Positions 20,011-29,757 of a stretch of DNA of 64,000 bases are shown in pieces. This stretch comes from Lewinellaceae bacterium. Lineage in GTDB: Bacteria > Bacteroidota > Bacteroidia > Chitinophagales > Saprospiraceae. The DNA lies in NCBI GenBank assembly GCA_016711435.1, contig JADJSY010000088.1:1-64000 (forward strand). The letters run 5' to 3'. A model generated the notes under the pieces. It saw only the letters and a list, made by a program, of their open reading frames with translations. It had not been told where the DNA came from and did not search any database. Position 1 is the first letter of the stretch, and every line of letters begins with the position of its first letter. A program made the translations under genes and the position numbers.

Positions 20011-22035
20011 CTACAACTTCACCCCCGCCGACACCTGCACAAACGGCTGCCCGCTTCCCAGATCGAGGCCCGCCCGAAGCCCCAGGTGCGGCCCGATCCG
20101 CACCGAACCGATGGTCATATCCAAAAAAGCGGTGTAGTGGAAACGGGTATTGCGGTAGCTGCTGCTACTTTTCAGGACTTCTGTTTGGGTCACGTCCCGG
20201 GTAAGCACAAATCCGGTCGGCCCGTCCGTAAATCCCCAGTCGATGGTCGTTCGGTAGGCCTCCGTTTGGGTGCTGCCGTTTTCCAGTTCCATTCGGATGG
20301 AGCCGCCCAGCCCCAGCCCAAATACGCGGCTGATGTCTTTGCGCAACAACAGCGGCATTTCAAACAAGAGCCTGTTACGGCTGCCGCGCAGCAACGTGTC
20401 GGCCAGCACCGAATCCCGCAAAGCGATGCCGTTGTTTTGCGCGGTCATAATCAAGGTGGAATGCGTCACTTCCGGTATATCTTCTTTTCCGGCTATACCC
20501 GTCAGCAATTCGATTTGCGGGTACACGCGCCAGGATTTATACGGCGAAAGGCTGGCGCCCATCAAAAAATAGCCCTGGCTTAGCGAATCCGGGTGAAAAC
20601 CATAGCCGATTTTTAGTCCCGGCGACAAGCCCATTTTAAAACGCGTGCGGGAATAATTGGTATAAATCGGCGGATTTTTATCAAAAACGATCTCCGCGCG
20701 GCTGCTGAACGGGCGTTTGGGCATGTCGCGTTCCGGTTCGATGCGGTATTTGATAAAGCCCTTGGTGCTGTCGTATTCGGTTACCCCTTTTTGGCTGCTG
20801 CCGGGCAGGTATATGTTCCGAAAAGTAAACACGAGGTTGTTGTCCACAAAAGAAGTGTCCAGGCAACTTCTGGTGTCCGGCGTTTTTGGGCAAACGGGGC
20901 ATTTCGGATACCAGTCCAGCGGGCGCATTTCACCCAAGTTGAGGCCTTTGGGGATTTTGACTTCCACTTTGACCGTGCTCGCCGGGCCTTCTCCGTTGTT
21001 TTGAAATCGGATCTTGTAATCCAGGTGTTTGTCTTTGACAATGCGGTAGTTCACCCGGTTGTCCGAAACAGCGATGGCGTTGGGGTCGTGCGAACTCACG
21101 ATTTCAATTTCCAGCACATAGCGTTCAGGGGCAATCATGGGGTCGAAAGGCGCAAAAACGGCCTCCAGGTGAATGAAGGCGCTGGTGTCTTTCAGCATCT
21201 TTTCAGTGCCTGAAAGTCCCACAAACAGGTTGCGTTTTTCGCCGGGTTGGAGCTCCGTAAAACGCCAGCCGCGTTCATCCCGGTACGTGCTCCGGGCATT
21301 GGCAAGCATCTCGTTAATAATCGTGGATGCCGGTACATCAAGTGCACTCCAAGCACTCGCGCCGACAGTCGAAATATTTTCCTGCGATGCCAAAACCCAA
21401 TCAAACACGGGCGGACCAAGCGGCGCCATAGAGTACAAAGGATCCGCCTTTTCTCCAAAGTGCGTTCTGGCCGTGTCGTACCGGAAATGGCTGTCCGGGA
21501 ATTTTTTCTCATTAAAAAACAGGAACAACTGCCCGTCGGTCGTCAGTCTCCCGAGGTTGCGGTAACTCATAATCAGCGCCAGTTCTTCTCCTGCCCGCGC
21601 CAAACGGTTGGTTTTGATACGAATAACCGCCCGCGTTGTGTCAAATACATCGGGCAATTCGGGTAGTGGCGCATCCTTAGACGCCGGGACGGAAGCAAAA
21701 ATGCCTTTACCGTTTTTATCAGGCAGTTTGCCGTCGTCGTAATGGGCGGTAGCGCTGAAGAGGGCGTAATAGTCTCCTTGCTGCCCATATCGGTGCAAGG
21801 GACTTTCTTCAAAGGAAAAACTGCCGTCGCCAAACTCCCAGTAACATTTCCAATATGCTTGCGGTGCGCCTGCTTTTTGTTGCACGGGCGGCAACTGCGG
21901 CACAAATCGGTAGCCGTCGCCTTCCGATACCGCCCGAAAATCGGTGACCCGAATCGGTTGCGTATTTTCCTGGGAAAAAAGCAGCGCGCTGCCAAATACC
22001 TGAATCCCGAAAAACAATACAAACAGCTTTCTCAT
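20011..22035 (-). CDS. PKD/DUF11-type surface protein with barrel-like C-terminus
   Basis: A 674-residue exported protein. Signal peptide MRKLFVLFFGIQVFGSALLF; a PKD-like domain with WEFGDGSFSFEESPLHRY (about residues 66-83); a long beta region; a DUF11/DUF7619-like segment (SSHDPNAIAVSDNRVNYR, LDYKIRFQNNGEGPA); then about 220 residues of alternating strands with typical outer-membrane-barrel turns (GLKIGYGFHPDSLSQGYFLM, GPHLGLRAGLDLG) ending in VSAGVKL. There is no T9SS sorting tail. The C-terminal part probably folds into or onto the outer membrane while the N-terminal adhesive domains face outside. A single uninterrupted frame, in contrast to many neighbours. Confidence 0.7.
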   Translation of the reverse strand: MRKLFVLFFGIQVFGSALLFSQENTQPIRVTDFRAVSEGDGYRFVPQLPPVQQKAGAPQAYWKCYWEFGDGSFSFEESPLHRYGQQGDYYALFSATAHYDDGKLPDKNGKGIFASVPASKDAPLPELPDVFDTTRAVIRIKTNRLARAGEELALIMSYRNLGRLTTDGQLFLFFNEKKFPDSHFRYDTARTHFGEKADPLYSMAPLGPPVFDWVLASQENISTVGASAWSALDVPASTIINEMLANARSTYRDERGWRFTELQPGEKRNLFVGLSGTEKMLKDTSAFIHLEAVFAPFDPMIAPERYVLEIEIVSSHDPNAIAVSDNRVNYRIVKDKHLDYKIRFQNNGEGPASTVKVEVKIPKGLNLGEMRPLDWYPKCPVCPKTPDTRSCLDTSFVDNNLVFTFRNIYLPGSSQKGVTEYDSTKGFIKYRIEPERDMPKRPFSSRAEIVFDKNPPIYTNYSRTRFKMGLSPGLKIGYGFHPDSLSQGYFLMGASLSPYKSWRVYPQIELLTGIAGKEDIPEVTHSTLIMTAQNNGIALRDSVLADTLLRGSRNRLLFEMPLLLRKDISRVFGLGLGGSIRMELENGSTQTEAYRTTIDWGFTDGPTGFVLTRDVTQTEVLKSSSSYRNTRFHYTAFLDMTIGSVRIGPHLGLRAGLDLGSGQPFVQVSAGVKL

Positions 22036-22188
22036 AAGCAGTTATCTGTTATTAGTTGGTATCAAGTTTTGATAGAATCAAACGAACTAAAGCAATTTTC
22101 AATTGATTGGAAAATGGAGTTACAAATGTTGACAAACGGTAAATTAAAAGCAAAGCGCAATGTGTGGGTTATTATACTTCTTTGACCC

Positions 22189-22325
22189 TAGGGGCGGCGC
22201 CCCTTTTGTTAGCGGTTCCATTCGAGCCTCGTAAATGTTTACTAAACTTTTAAAGTTTAGTAAACGTATCCTCGGCTTAGCCCATGCACAAAACCTAGCG
22301 GCGCGAAGTATAACACCCACGCATG
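22189..22325. repeat. REP-like element with 29-bp palindrome
   Basis: AGGGGCGGCGCCCC (about 22189-22203) is followed by a near-perfect palindrome at 22237-22265 (GTTTACTAAACTT-TTA-AAGTTTAGTAAAC) and by CTAGCGGCGCGAAGTAT, the reverse of an upstream ATACTTC. It lies between two minus-strand surface-protein genes and shares the GGGGC-GCCCC core with the nested palindromes at 59872-60030. Confidence 0.7.
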
Positions 22326-22363
22326 GCAGGAATCCGTTGCCCAATCCGTTTTCCTTTTTTTGC

Positions 22364-25172
22364 TTACTGAACTACTACCTTCCGCTGTACCGCCCCCTTT
22401 TCCGTGGTCATATCCAGCCAGTAAATCCCTTTCGGATAAGACGCCAGGTTGGTTTGAAAAACTACATGACCTGCAGGTAATTCAAGTTGGCGGCTTTGCA
22501 AAGTGCTGCCTTGAGCATTTTTCACGGTCACCAATATGCTGCCGCCGGCATACGCGCAATGCACGCGCCCAGGCAGGAACCGGTGCACTGACGATGCTAG
22601 AATCGACTACTGCGACCACAGGCACGCGCACACTGTTGCATTCATAGTTTGCAAAACCGATTTCCCAATTGTAGAAATAATAGTAACGTTCAAGGCCGAA
22701 ACTTGAATTTTTAATGCTGACCACCTCATCAATCACATAAGGAAATTCGATGCCAGAACTGCTTCGGTACAGTTGCGGCCCGGCGCTTCCAATGGAGGCC
22801 ATATTCACCGAAGCATCGGTTGTCAGCTCGAAATCATTACCTGCCGGAACGTCAAAATCCAGGTTGATTACACTTGTTCCGACCAGCAGATCGACTGTTT
22901 TGGACTGTATCACTTCCTGATTGCTATTGAGCAGATCAATTTTACGTATACCGGCCTTATTGGTATACACTTTTGTTTTAAGCAGTTTGAAGGGCGCAAA
23001 ACAGTCGAAAATCAGGGTGCCGTTGTAGGTATTATCAATATTAACCGAGCCTTGATGATTCAGCATGCCCACAAACTCGGGCGGTGCGCCAAAACTGCTT
23101 GTGGCCGAAACCCAGTAAGTAGTCGTTACGCCGAGGTTCGGCGTTTCAAATATTTCACCCGAAAAAATAGGCGTGTCGTCGCCCTCGTTCGCGTACCAGT
23201 TCAGGTTTGTCCCCACGGCGCTCAAGGTAGCGCTGCTATCAACAGCGATCGTATCGCCTACAACCGTCGGCGTTTCTCCAACCAGCACGTTGACGGTGAC
23301 AGGTGCAGAGCTGAAGTTATTACACAGTCCCTGCGTGGTAACGGTATAAGTGCCCGATTCGGACGCCTCGATACTTTGTGTGGTAGCGCCATTGCTCCAC
23401 AAATAAGCGTTGGCCGGCGAGGCACTCAGTTGAACGGAACCGCCGAGGCAAAAAACAGTGTCTCCCAAAGCGGTCAGACGGGGTGTTTCCACCGGGTCAA
23501 CAATGACGCGAATGACATTGGAAACGGAAGAGCAGCCTTCTGTATTAGTAACCGTCACTTTGTAGTTGTCCGATGTGATGGCGATGACAGACTGTGTGGT
23601 GTCGCCCGTATTCCATTTGTAAATAAACCCCGCCGGGGCGTCGATGACCAAGCTCTCTCCGCTGCAAAAAGTAGTGTTCCCTGCTGCAGTAATCGTAACG
23701 GCATCGGCCTGGCAGCCGCCTTCAAATAAAGTAATGTATTGATTAACAGCGGGCTGGATCAATACATCGCGGGCGCCGGAAGGCCATCTGACCACTACCG
23801 AGTCTATCTGCGTTTCCTGACCCATGCCGAAATGGATTTGCATGGAATTCATAATGCCGTAGCTCTCGCCGGAGCGCACTTCCCGCACCTGCGTACCCAA
23901 AGCGCTGTACAGGTAAATTTTTGCGCCCACTCCGTTGCGGTTGCTTTGTACCCCGCGCAGGTTCATTCCGAAAAAATGATTGTCATTGCCGGTGTTCAGC
24001 CACAGGGCATCCGGGATGTCGCTGGGGGTCGTGTAAATCTCTGCATAACCGCCGTATACATCCTGGAAGCCGTCGTTGTTCAGGTCGCCGATGGCAAAGG
24101 ATTCCATATCCTGGTTATCAAAAGGATGGTCGACAACAGAAAAGGTTTTATCGCCATTGTTTTTAAGCAGATAATGCGCCCTGCCCGCTACCAGGATATC
24201 TACATAACCGTCATTGTCAAAATCGCGAAAAACACCTTGTATCGCTGTTGCCTGGATCGTATTTTCGATATTTGCCGGAATCGAAATATCGGTAAAGTGC
24301 CCCGCGCCGTCATTTTCCAGCAGTTGGCAGGAAACATCGTGGTTGGTAACAAAACAGTCGAAATCGCCGTCGTTGTCGATGTCGCCGAAATCAGCCGTCC
24401 AGCTCTGCGCGCCGATACGAAGCCCGGATGCATCGTCGATATCCTGCGTGTAAGTGCCGTCTCCATTGTTCAAAAACAACTGGTTGATCCGGCGCGGATC
24501 GGTCGGGTCGGTCACGCCCTGGCGGCATTTGGCAATATACAGGTCTGTCAGTCCGTCGTTGTTTACATCGCTCCAGACCGAGCCGTAATTACCTGAATTA
24601 TCGGACATAGGGAATGTAGTGAGGTCGATCCAGTTGAGTTGAAACGTAAAAGTACCATCGCCGTTGTTGCCGAAAATACGCGCGACGCCATCGTCGTGGC
24701 ACACAAAAGCATCGAGCAAGCCGTCGTTGTTGACATCGAAAAAGTTGACGCCCTGTACGAAGGTTTGCGGCGCAGTCATCGTGTACGTACTGAAAACCGA
24801 ACCGTCCGTATTGGCGGTAATAAATTTGACGCCATCATAACGTCCGCCCGACAAAATATCGCAAATGCCGTTGTTGTCAATATCGGCTACGCACATGCCC
24901 CATTGGCTAACAGTGGACACAGGATCGAGAAATTGTACCGTAAAGGGTTGATTCGGAGCCGTTTGATAGGATATGGAAAGGTATTTTCCCGCGTTCAGGC
25001 GAACGATGTCGTCCAGGCCGTCGCCATTGACATCCACCACAGCAATAGCAACGCCGCTGTAATGGTTCACCGGGGTAAGCAGATCAGTTTGTTTGATGAA
25101 ACTGATCTGGGCACAAAGGCTTCCACTGAGCAGCAAAGTCAGCGGGAAAAGCAGGATTGGTAAAAATTTCAT
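22364..25172 (-). CDS. FG-GAP/VCBS repeat protein with ASPIC/UnbV and T9SS tail
   Basis: True start is probably the ATG at 25172 (MKFLPILLFPLTLLLSGSLC). FG-GAP/VCBS propeller repeats follow with calcium-loop signatures (DVNGDGLDDIVRLN, DIDNNGICDILSGG, DVNNDGLLDAFVC, DVNNDGLTDLYIAK, DIDNDGDFDCFVT, DFDNDGYVDILVAG, DLNNDGFQDVYGG), then an ASPIC/UnbV domain (GVQSNRNGVGAKIYLYS, VVVRWPSGARDV). Ig-like/PKD-type repeats (GNTTFCSGESLVI, GDTVFCLGGSVQL) come next. A frame break at about 22585 leads to a final piece (LELPAGHVVFQTNLASYPKG ... VQRKVVVQ) that is a T9SS sorting domain. About 935 residues in total. Likely a large secreted adhesin or carbohydrate-binding surface protein. Confidence 0.85.
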
Positions 25173-25274
25173 CAGAAGGATATTATAAAAGGATGCTGAA
25201 AAAGGCCCGAAAGGTAACAGGAAAAATGATGCCCGCGAAGCGGGATCGGGAGTTGGCAAAAGCCCGACAAAATA

Positions 25275-25560
25275 GTGCGAAGTGCGAAAGTGCGAAGTCG
25301 TTTGAAGTACGAAGTCGTCAGTGCGAAGTGCGAAGTCGTTTGAAGTGCGAAGTCGTCAGTGCGAAGTGCGAAGTCGTTTGAAGTGCGAAGTCGTCAGTCC
25401 GAAGTGCGAAGTCGTTTGAAGTGCGAAGTCGTCAGTGCGAAGTGCGAAGTCGTTTGAAGTGCGAAGTCGTCAGTCCGAGTGAAGTCGTTTGAAGTGCGAA
25501 GTCGTGCGAAGTGCGAAGTCGTTTGAAGTGCGAAGTCGTCAGTCCGAAGTGTGAAGTCGT
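25275..25560. repeat. 38-bp tandem repeat (GTGCGAAGTCGTTTGAA...)
   Basis: About seven imperfect copies of a 38-bp unit made from GTGCGAAGTC, GTCAGTGCGAA and GTCGTTTGAA blocks, with short deletions between copies. Adjacent copies are contiguous, with no spacers. It lies upstream of the VCBS-repeat gene. The open frames across it merely translate the repeat. Confidence 0.9.
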
Positions 25561-25581
25561 TAACCCTATCTTTTGCAACGC

Positions 25582-25620
25582 ATCCTCATTCCTCATTCCT
25601 CATTCCTCATTCCTCATTCG
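25582..25620. repeat. 7-bp tandem repeat (CCTCATT)
   Basis: Five units of the heptamer CCTCATT directly before the 3' end of the hydroxy-acid oxidase gene. It follows a 7-bp periodicity like the arrays at 8336 and 10131. Confidence 0.85.
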
Positions 25621-25625
25621 TGCCC

Positions 25626-26894
25626 TCATCCCCCCTGTGCCAAATGCGCATGCCGCACTTCTTCCAGGTTTTTACAACCGGACAATCCCATCGTCAGTTC
25701 AAAATCGGCCATCCAGTTATCGAGCAACTCGGTTACGCCCGCACTACCGGCAATCGTCAGCGCATAGCAGTATGGTCGACCAATACCCACTGCCGTCGCG
25801 CCAAGGGCCAGCGCTTTAAACGCATCCGCGCCGCCCCGTACACCGCTATCGAACAAAATCGGCGCCCTTTCCCGAACGGCTTCGGCAATAGAAGGCAACG
25901 CAGCGATGGTGCTGGCCGAGCCATCCACCTGCCTGCCGCCGTGGTTGGATACATAAATGCCATCCACGCCGTAATCCAGCGCTTTACGGGCGTCATCGGG
26001 GTGCATGATTCCTTTCAAAATGATAGGCAGGCGGGTATGTTCCCGTAAAAATGGCAGGTCGGCCCAGGTGATATTGGGACGCGAATAGAGACTCGTGAAC
26101 GTGCGCACGGCTTTGAGCGCCCGGCCGCTGCGGATATTTTGCAAAAAGCCACCCGGATAATGCTGTGCCGCTGAAAAAAGGGTATTGATAGCACTTAGCG
26201 TCACTTTGGGGCGCACAGCATTCCCATCATCCTGTTCGTCGACCAGGCGCTGAAAAACCGGGTCGGACGTATATTGCGCGATGCCCATTCCTTTCAGGAA
26301 CGGCAAAGACCCGAGGTCGAGATCGCGGACGCGCCAACCCAGCATGGTCGTATCCAAAGTGACCACCAGCGCCGAGCAACCGCAATCTTCCGCCCGTTGT
26401 AAAAAACTGAGTACCAGGTCATTGGAACGGCTCCAGTACAATTGAAAAAGCCGGGGCGAATTGCCCATAACGGCTGCGCAGCGCTCCATAGGTACGGAAG
26501 CCTGGTTGGAAAATATGTATGGAATCCCTCTTTCCGCAGCCGCTGCCGCTACGGCTTCATCGGCCTCCCGGTGGGCCATTTCGAGTACCCCCACAGGCGC
26601 CAGGAAAAACGGGGCGGGAATGGTATTTCCAAAAAAATCAGTCGACAGGTCGCGCATTTCAACATTGCGCATCATGCGGGGTACAATACGCCAGCGATCA
26701 AAATCACTGCGATTGGCCGACAAAGTGCTTTCAAGTCCTGCCCCTCCCGATATGTAAGCCCAGGCAGCAGGACTCATTTTTTCTTTTGCTTTTTGCTCCA
26801 GCAACGCCGGGGCAAAAGGGATTAACTGGCGTATGCCTGCGGCGCCGGATACATAAACAGAACGTTGTCGTTCAAGCGCATTTGTTTTTTTCAT
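25626..26894 (-). CDS. FMN-dependent alpha-hydroxy-acid oxidising enzyme
   Basis: A 422-residue member of the lactate oxidase/lactate monooxygenase/glycolate oxidase family. Visible family marks: the N-terminal AWAYISGGAGLESTL, FMN-contacting FFLAPVGVLEMAHREAD, LFQLYWSRSNDLV, VVTLDTTMLGWRVRDL, the FMN lysine in LPIILKGIMHPDDA, the catalytic histidine and arginine in YVSNHGGRQVDGS, and PILFDSGVRGGADAFKAL with GIGRPYCYAL. The long loop between residues 195 and 260 and overall length suggest the lactate 2-monooxygenase-like subgroup over short L-lactate oxidases, but substrate cannot be fixed. Cytoplasmic. Intact single frame; the 5' end is 130 bp from the divergent RlpA gene, so a shared promoter region lies between. 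Confidence 0.9.
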   Translation of the reverse strand: MKKTNALERQRSVYVSGAAGIRQLIPFAPALLEQKAKEKMSPAAWAYISGGAGLESTLSANRSDFDRWRIVPRMMRNVEMRDLSTDFFGNTIPAPFFLAPVGVLEMAHREADEAVAAAAAERGIPYIFSNQASVPMERCAAVMGNSPRLFQLYWSRSNDLVLSFLQRAEDCGCSALVVTLDTTMLGWRVRDLDLGSLPFLKGMGIAQYTSDPVFQRLVDEQDDGNAVRPKVTLSAINTLFSAAQHYPGGFLQNIRSGRALKAVRTFTSLYSRPNITWADLPFLREHTRLPIILKGIMHPDDARKALDYGVDGIYVSNHGGRQVDGSASTIAALPSIAEAVRERAPILFDSGVRGGADAFKALALGATAVGIGRPYCYALTIAGSAGVTELLDNWMADFELTMGLSGCKNLEEVRHAHLAQGG

Positions 26895-27023
26895 CGTAAA
26901 ATATTTACTTTGAGTTGATTTTCAATGGTTTTCAGAATTACTTTGCCCCCATAAACGAACGAAACACCCATTGACGTTTGTGATTTACAGTGACAATTTA
27001 AAACAATCTAAAATTCAAAAGCC

Positions 27024-27815
27024 ATGCGCCGAACGTTATTTGCCATTTCCAGTGTATTTCTTGTCTGCTTCAGTTGGTTGCTTTTTAATGCGTTTATTCC
27101 CAGTCTGACCGAAGAGTTTGGAAAAGCGAATTACTATTCAGATTCGTTACATGGCCGCAAAACTTCCAGTGGCGAAAAGTACGACAAAAATGAACTCACC
27201 TGCGCCCACAAAAGCCTGCCGTTTGGCGCCAGGGTAAAGGTCACCCGCCTGGACAACAAAAAATCTGTCATTGTCCGGGTCAATGACCGCGGGCCGTTCA
27301 AAGAAGGATATGTCATCGAACTTTCCCGGCGTGCTGCGGAAGTGGTCGACCTGGTACGCGATGGCAGCGCCAGTGTGCGGGTAGAAGTAGTGCCCAATGT
27401 GGACACCAAAACAGCCGGTACGGCCAGTGCATCGGCTGCCAAACTCAGCATGGTCAGACCGGTTCAATACAGCACTACCGATCCGCAGCCCTCCTCCGCC
27501 AAAGCAACATCGGGAAATGATAAAAACACGGAATTGTACAAGGTAGGTATGAAAAAATCGGCAAAATCCGGCTACGGCGTACAATTGAGCACCCTGTACG
27601 ATGCTGATAATTTGTTGCCAATTATTACCAAACTACAACAACAGTGGCCCGAAAAAGTATTGGTCAGCGTTGAACGCGACGCCGCGAACGACTTGTCCGC
27701 TTACCGTGTGATGATTGGTCCGTTCGCAGATGAACAAACGGCCAAAACACAGCAAAAATTAGCCGTCAAAAGAGGTTACAAACAGGGTTTTGTGGTGGAT
27801 CTTTCAGAGATATAA
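27024..27815 (+). CDS. rlpA: RlpA-like protein with SPOR domain
   Basis: A 263-residue exported protein. Hydrophobic N-terminus (FAISSVFLVCFSWLLFNAFI), an RlpA double-psi beta-barrel (GKANYYSDSLHGRKTSSGEK, LTCAHKSLPFGARVKVTRL, VIVRVNDRGPFKEGYVIEL) with the catalytic-type aspartate in NDRGPF, a linker rich in Ser/Ala, and a C-terminal SPOR peptidoglycan-binding domain (GYGVQLSTLYD, YRVMIGPFADEQTAKTQQ). RlpA proteins cleave naked glycan strands at septa. Note: no histidine change in the DRGPF motif is apparent. Convergent with the IscA-type gene, with a bidirectional terminator between them. Confidence 0.9.
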   Translation: MRRTLFAISSVFLVCFSWLLFNAFIPSLTEEFGKANYYSDSLHGRKTSSGEKYDKNELTCAHKSLPFGARVKVTRLDNKKSVIVRVNDRGPFKEGYVIELSRRAAEVVDLVRDGSASVRVEVVPNVDTKTAGTASASAAKLSMVRPVQYSTTDPQPSSAKATSGNDKNTELYKVGMKKSAKSGYGVQLSTLYDADNLLPIITKLQQQWPEKVLVSVERDAANDLSAYRVMIGPFADEQTAKTQQKLAVKRGYKQGFVVDLSEI

Positions 27816-27975
27816 TAGAGGTGAGAGGTGAGAGGTGAGACGTGAGAGACATCCCGTTTGGTCGCTCTTGTGATTTGGGCTTGGGAGTTTCAGGCCTGTA
27901 ATCGTGAATCGTGAATCGTGTTTCGTGTGTGGTGTTTCGTGTTTCGGGCGCTTCGCCTTTGGCATTTGTGAAAAT
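27816..27975. repeat. short tandem repeats and GGGCGCTTCGCC motif
   Basis: Directly behind rlpA come GAGGTGAGAGGTGAGAGGTG units (27817-27847), GTGAATCGTGAATCGTGTTTCG units, and GGGCGCTTCGCCTTTGGCAT. The latter motif is shared with 28640-28680 and, diverged, with the inverted repeat at 11183-11315. No gene is visible between 27816 and 28238. Confidence 0.65.
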
Positions 27976-28082
27976 TATAAGGCCTCGAATGTCTCTCCCC
28001 AAGGTTTGTAGAACCGGCCAAGATACCGCTTGAGCCTCTCCGAGGCCTTAAGTTGATGATTATGGGGAGCGAGTAAGAAATA

Positions 28083-28120
28083 AAAAAGCCAATTGCTTGT
28101 AAGGGCAATTGGCTTTTTTT
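28083..28120. terminator. bidirectional terminator
   Basis: AAAAAAGCCAATTGC, a 7-base loop, GCAATTGGCTTTTTTT. With A-run on the left and T-run on the right it can stop transcripts from both the plus-strand rlpA and the minus-strand IscA-type gene, which converge here. Confidence 0.85.
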
Positions 28121-28179
28121 AAAACGCTATAGGAATACTGACGGCGCAAAAGTAAAAGGACGAAATTGAAAAGGACAAA

Positions 28180-28232
28180 GGACAGCGTAAATGCTTGATT
28201 ATCAACACTGATAACCAATAACTAATAACGGA
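28180..28232. repeat. dispersed repeat AAATGCTTGATTATC...GGATAACT
   Basis: AAATGCTTGATTATCAACACTGATAACCAATAACTAATAACGGATAACT (given here in parts) matches 61180-61232 almost base for base and, inverted, 59762-59810. It lies just behind the IscA-type gene. Confidence 0.8.
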
Positions 28233-28238
28233 TAACTA

Positions 28239-28598
28239 TTACGCGGAAAATGAAGTGCCGCAGCCGCAAGTGCTGGTGGCATTGGGGTTGTCAAATGTAA
28301 ATCCGCGGTTATCCAGGCCATTTACAAAATTCACCTGCATACCGAGCAGATAAATCGCGTGCGCTTTGTTCATCATCACACGAATACCTTTTATTTCAAA
28401 GATATCATCCTGTTCCTGCGGGACGTCGAAGCCCAGAACATAAGAGAATCCGGAACATCCGCCACCCTTCACACCTATACGAAGACCGTAATCATCCGGA
28501 ATATTTTCGTTCTTCCGAATAAGTTTGAGTTGTTCGACAGCATCCTCTGTCAATGTGATTGGAGCGGAAACTACCGGTTGATCGAGCACCATTTCCAT
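28239..28598 (-). CDS. A-type iron-sulfur carrier (HesB/IscA/SufA/ErpA family)
   Basis: Start chosen at the ATG at 28598 (MEMVLDQPVVSAPITL), giving about 119 residues, the normal family size; the longer upstream frame is composed of repeat DNA. The three conserved cysteines are present: one in GVKGGGCSGFSYVL and two in the C-terminal TCGCGTSFSA. Such proteins carry or hand over iron-sulfur clusters during cluster biogenesis. It stands alone here, with its own promoter-like elements at 28688-28715 and a terminator at 28083. Confidence 0.93.
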   Translation of the reverse strand: MEMVLDQPVVSAPITLTEDAVEQLKLIRKNENIPDDYGLRIGVKGGGCSGFSYVLGFDVPQEQDDIFEIKGIRVMMNKAHAIYLLGMQVNFVNGLDNRGFTFDNPNATSTCGCGTSFSA

Positions 28599-28609
28599 TT
28601 TATGTGTGT

Positions 28610-28684
28610 ATTTTAGTGTTTTAGTATTTTCGTGTTTTAGTGTTTTGGGGGAATGGCCAAAGGCGAAGCGCCCAAAACACTCGA
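28610..28684. repeat. short repeat block upstream of the IscA-type gene
   Basis: Reiterated GTGTTTTAGT-type units followed by GGCCAAAGGCGAAGCGCCC, the complement of the GGGCGCTTCGCCTTTGGC motif at 27950. It lies within the 5' untranslated region of the IscA-type gene. Confidence 0.55.
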
Positions 28685-28687
28685 CTG

Positions 28688-28715
28688 CAAAAGTAGAACA
28701 GTAAAACGAAATCAA
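28688..28715 (-). promoter_or_regulatory. Bacteroidota-type promoter for the IscA-type gene
   Basis: On the minus strand TACTTTTG (28695-28688) fits the Bacteroidota -7 consensus TAnnTTTG, with TTG at 28715-28713 about 17 bp upstream as a -33 element. The gene start is 90 bp downstream. Confidence 0.5.
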
Positions 28716-28785
28716 CCATAAAAAAGTTTACGTCTCCCCTTACCTTTGCGGCCCGCCCGACAAAAAGGCATCAATTATCGCCATT

Positions 28786-29307
28786 ATGGAAATCTTTTTA
28801 GAAATACTGAAGTATACCATTCCTTCACTCATCGTTTTTGCCACAGCATATTTTTTATTGAAATTGTACCTCGACGACCGGTTGCGATATGAAAAAGCCG
28901 TACAGCGCAACGAATCGCTCAAAACAACCCTGCCCCTCCGGTTGCAGGCCTACGAACGCCTGACCCTGCTGTGTGACCGGGCCGGTATTCCCAATACACT
29001 GTTCCGCATTCGGATGTCCGGGATGACTACCGGCGATTTGCGCGGCTCCCTGATGCTGGCCATCAGCCAGGAGTTCGACCATAATACTTCTCAGCAGCTA
29101 TATGTGTCCGACACGCTGTGGCAAATCATCACCCTGGCAAAAAATGAGACCCTGGCTTTCATCAGCCAGACAGCAAACCACCTCCCTCCCGACAGCGACT
29201 GCGAAGAACTGGTGTCCGCATTGCTAAAGGCCGTAGATGATATGCCCATATCGCCTTTACAGCGCGCTATTGTTGCGATTCGGATGGAAGCCGGACAGTT
29301 GTTTTAG
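28786..29307 (+). CDS. conserved Bacteroidota membrane-anchored protein (DUF7935-like)
   Basis: A 173-residue protein with a single N-terminal membrane helix (YTIPSLIVFATAYFLLKLYL), a short basic coil (YEKAVQRNESLKTTLPLRLQ) and a helical soluble domain (AYERLTLLCDRAGIPNTLFR, LAISQEFDHNTSQQLYVSD). I recognise this as a protein found widely in Bacteroidota genomes without known function. The start ATG follows a TACCTTTG -7-like element at 28741-28748. It is divergent from the IscA-type gene and 450 bp upstream of dnaA. Confidence 0.7.
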   Translation: MEIFLEILKYTIPSLIVFATAYFLLKLYLDDRLRYEKAVQRNESLKTTLPLRLQAYERLTLLCDRAGIPNTLFRIRMSGMTTGDLRGSLMLAISQEFDHNTSQQLYVSDTLWQIITLAKNETLAFISQTANHLPPDSDCEELVSALLKAVDDMPISPLQRAIVAIRMEAGQLF

Positions 29308-29757
29308 TTCCGGCAGGAAGACGCGCCTGCGAATGGGTATCATTCATTTTAAAACATTTTATTATCTACTCTTTTGCTTGAATTTCAACCACATGCACTA
29401 AATCGTAATATGGCGAAAGCCTGCGCAGCAAGTCCGTTCAAACATCAATACTATTTCTAACTTGTTTTTTAATTTAAATTATTATATTGCATTTAATTTA
29501 ATTTAAAAACTTTTATTTTTCATTTTTAATAAAATTCAAAATGCCAGTATTATACAAAATAAAGTGTGCGGTTTGGCCGATGTGAAAAACTGCTGTTTTT
29601 TAAAACAAATATTTTTAAAAATACTTTCAAAATTTTTTGGTCGAAAAAAGTAAAAAAACCTCGACCCTTCCAAATAGTTTAGCAATCTTTGTCACCCTGT
29701 TTCGACCAAGCAGGATCAAAAATTCAAAGTAATAAGTCTGGGTTAGCCCTCCTCCCC
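29308..29757. other. AT-rich intergenic stretch upstream of dnaA
   Basis: No gene. The stretch 29340-29690 is far richer in A and T than the surroundings (runs such as TTTAATTTAAATTATTATATT and AAATATTTTTAAAAATA). It resembles an unwinding region, but I find no TTATCCACA-type DnaA box in it, so a replication origin is not supported by direct motif evidence. Confidence 0.5.

Noticed and set aside
22773..24596. Long plus-strand ORFs of 318 and 285 codons
   Set aside because: Both are shadows antisense to the VCBS-repeat gene, which has clear domain motifs in the minus frame.
25275..25560. CRISPR array candidate from regularly spaced repeats
   Set aside because: The 38-bp units are contiguous with no unique spacers, and no cas genes are near.
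29308..29757. Replication origin upstream of dnaA
   Set aside because: AT-rich, but no DnaA boxes or box cluster found; AT-richness alone is not enough.
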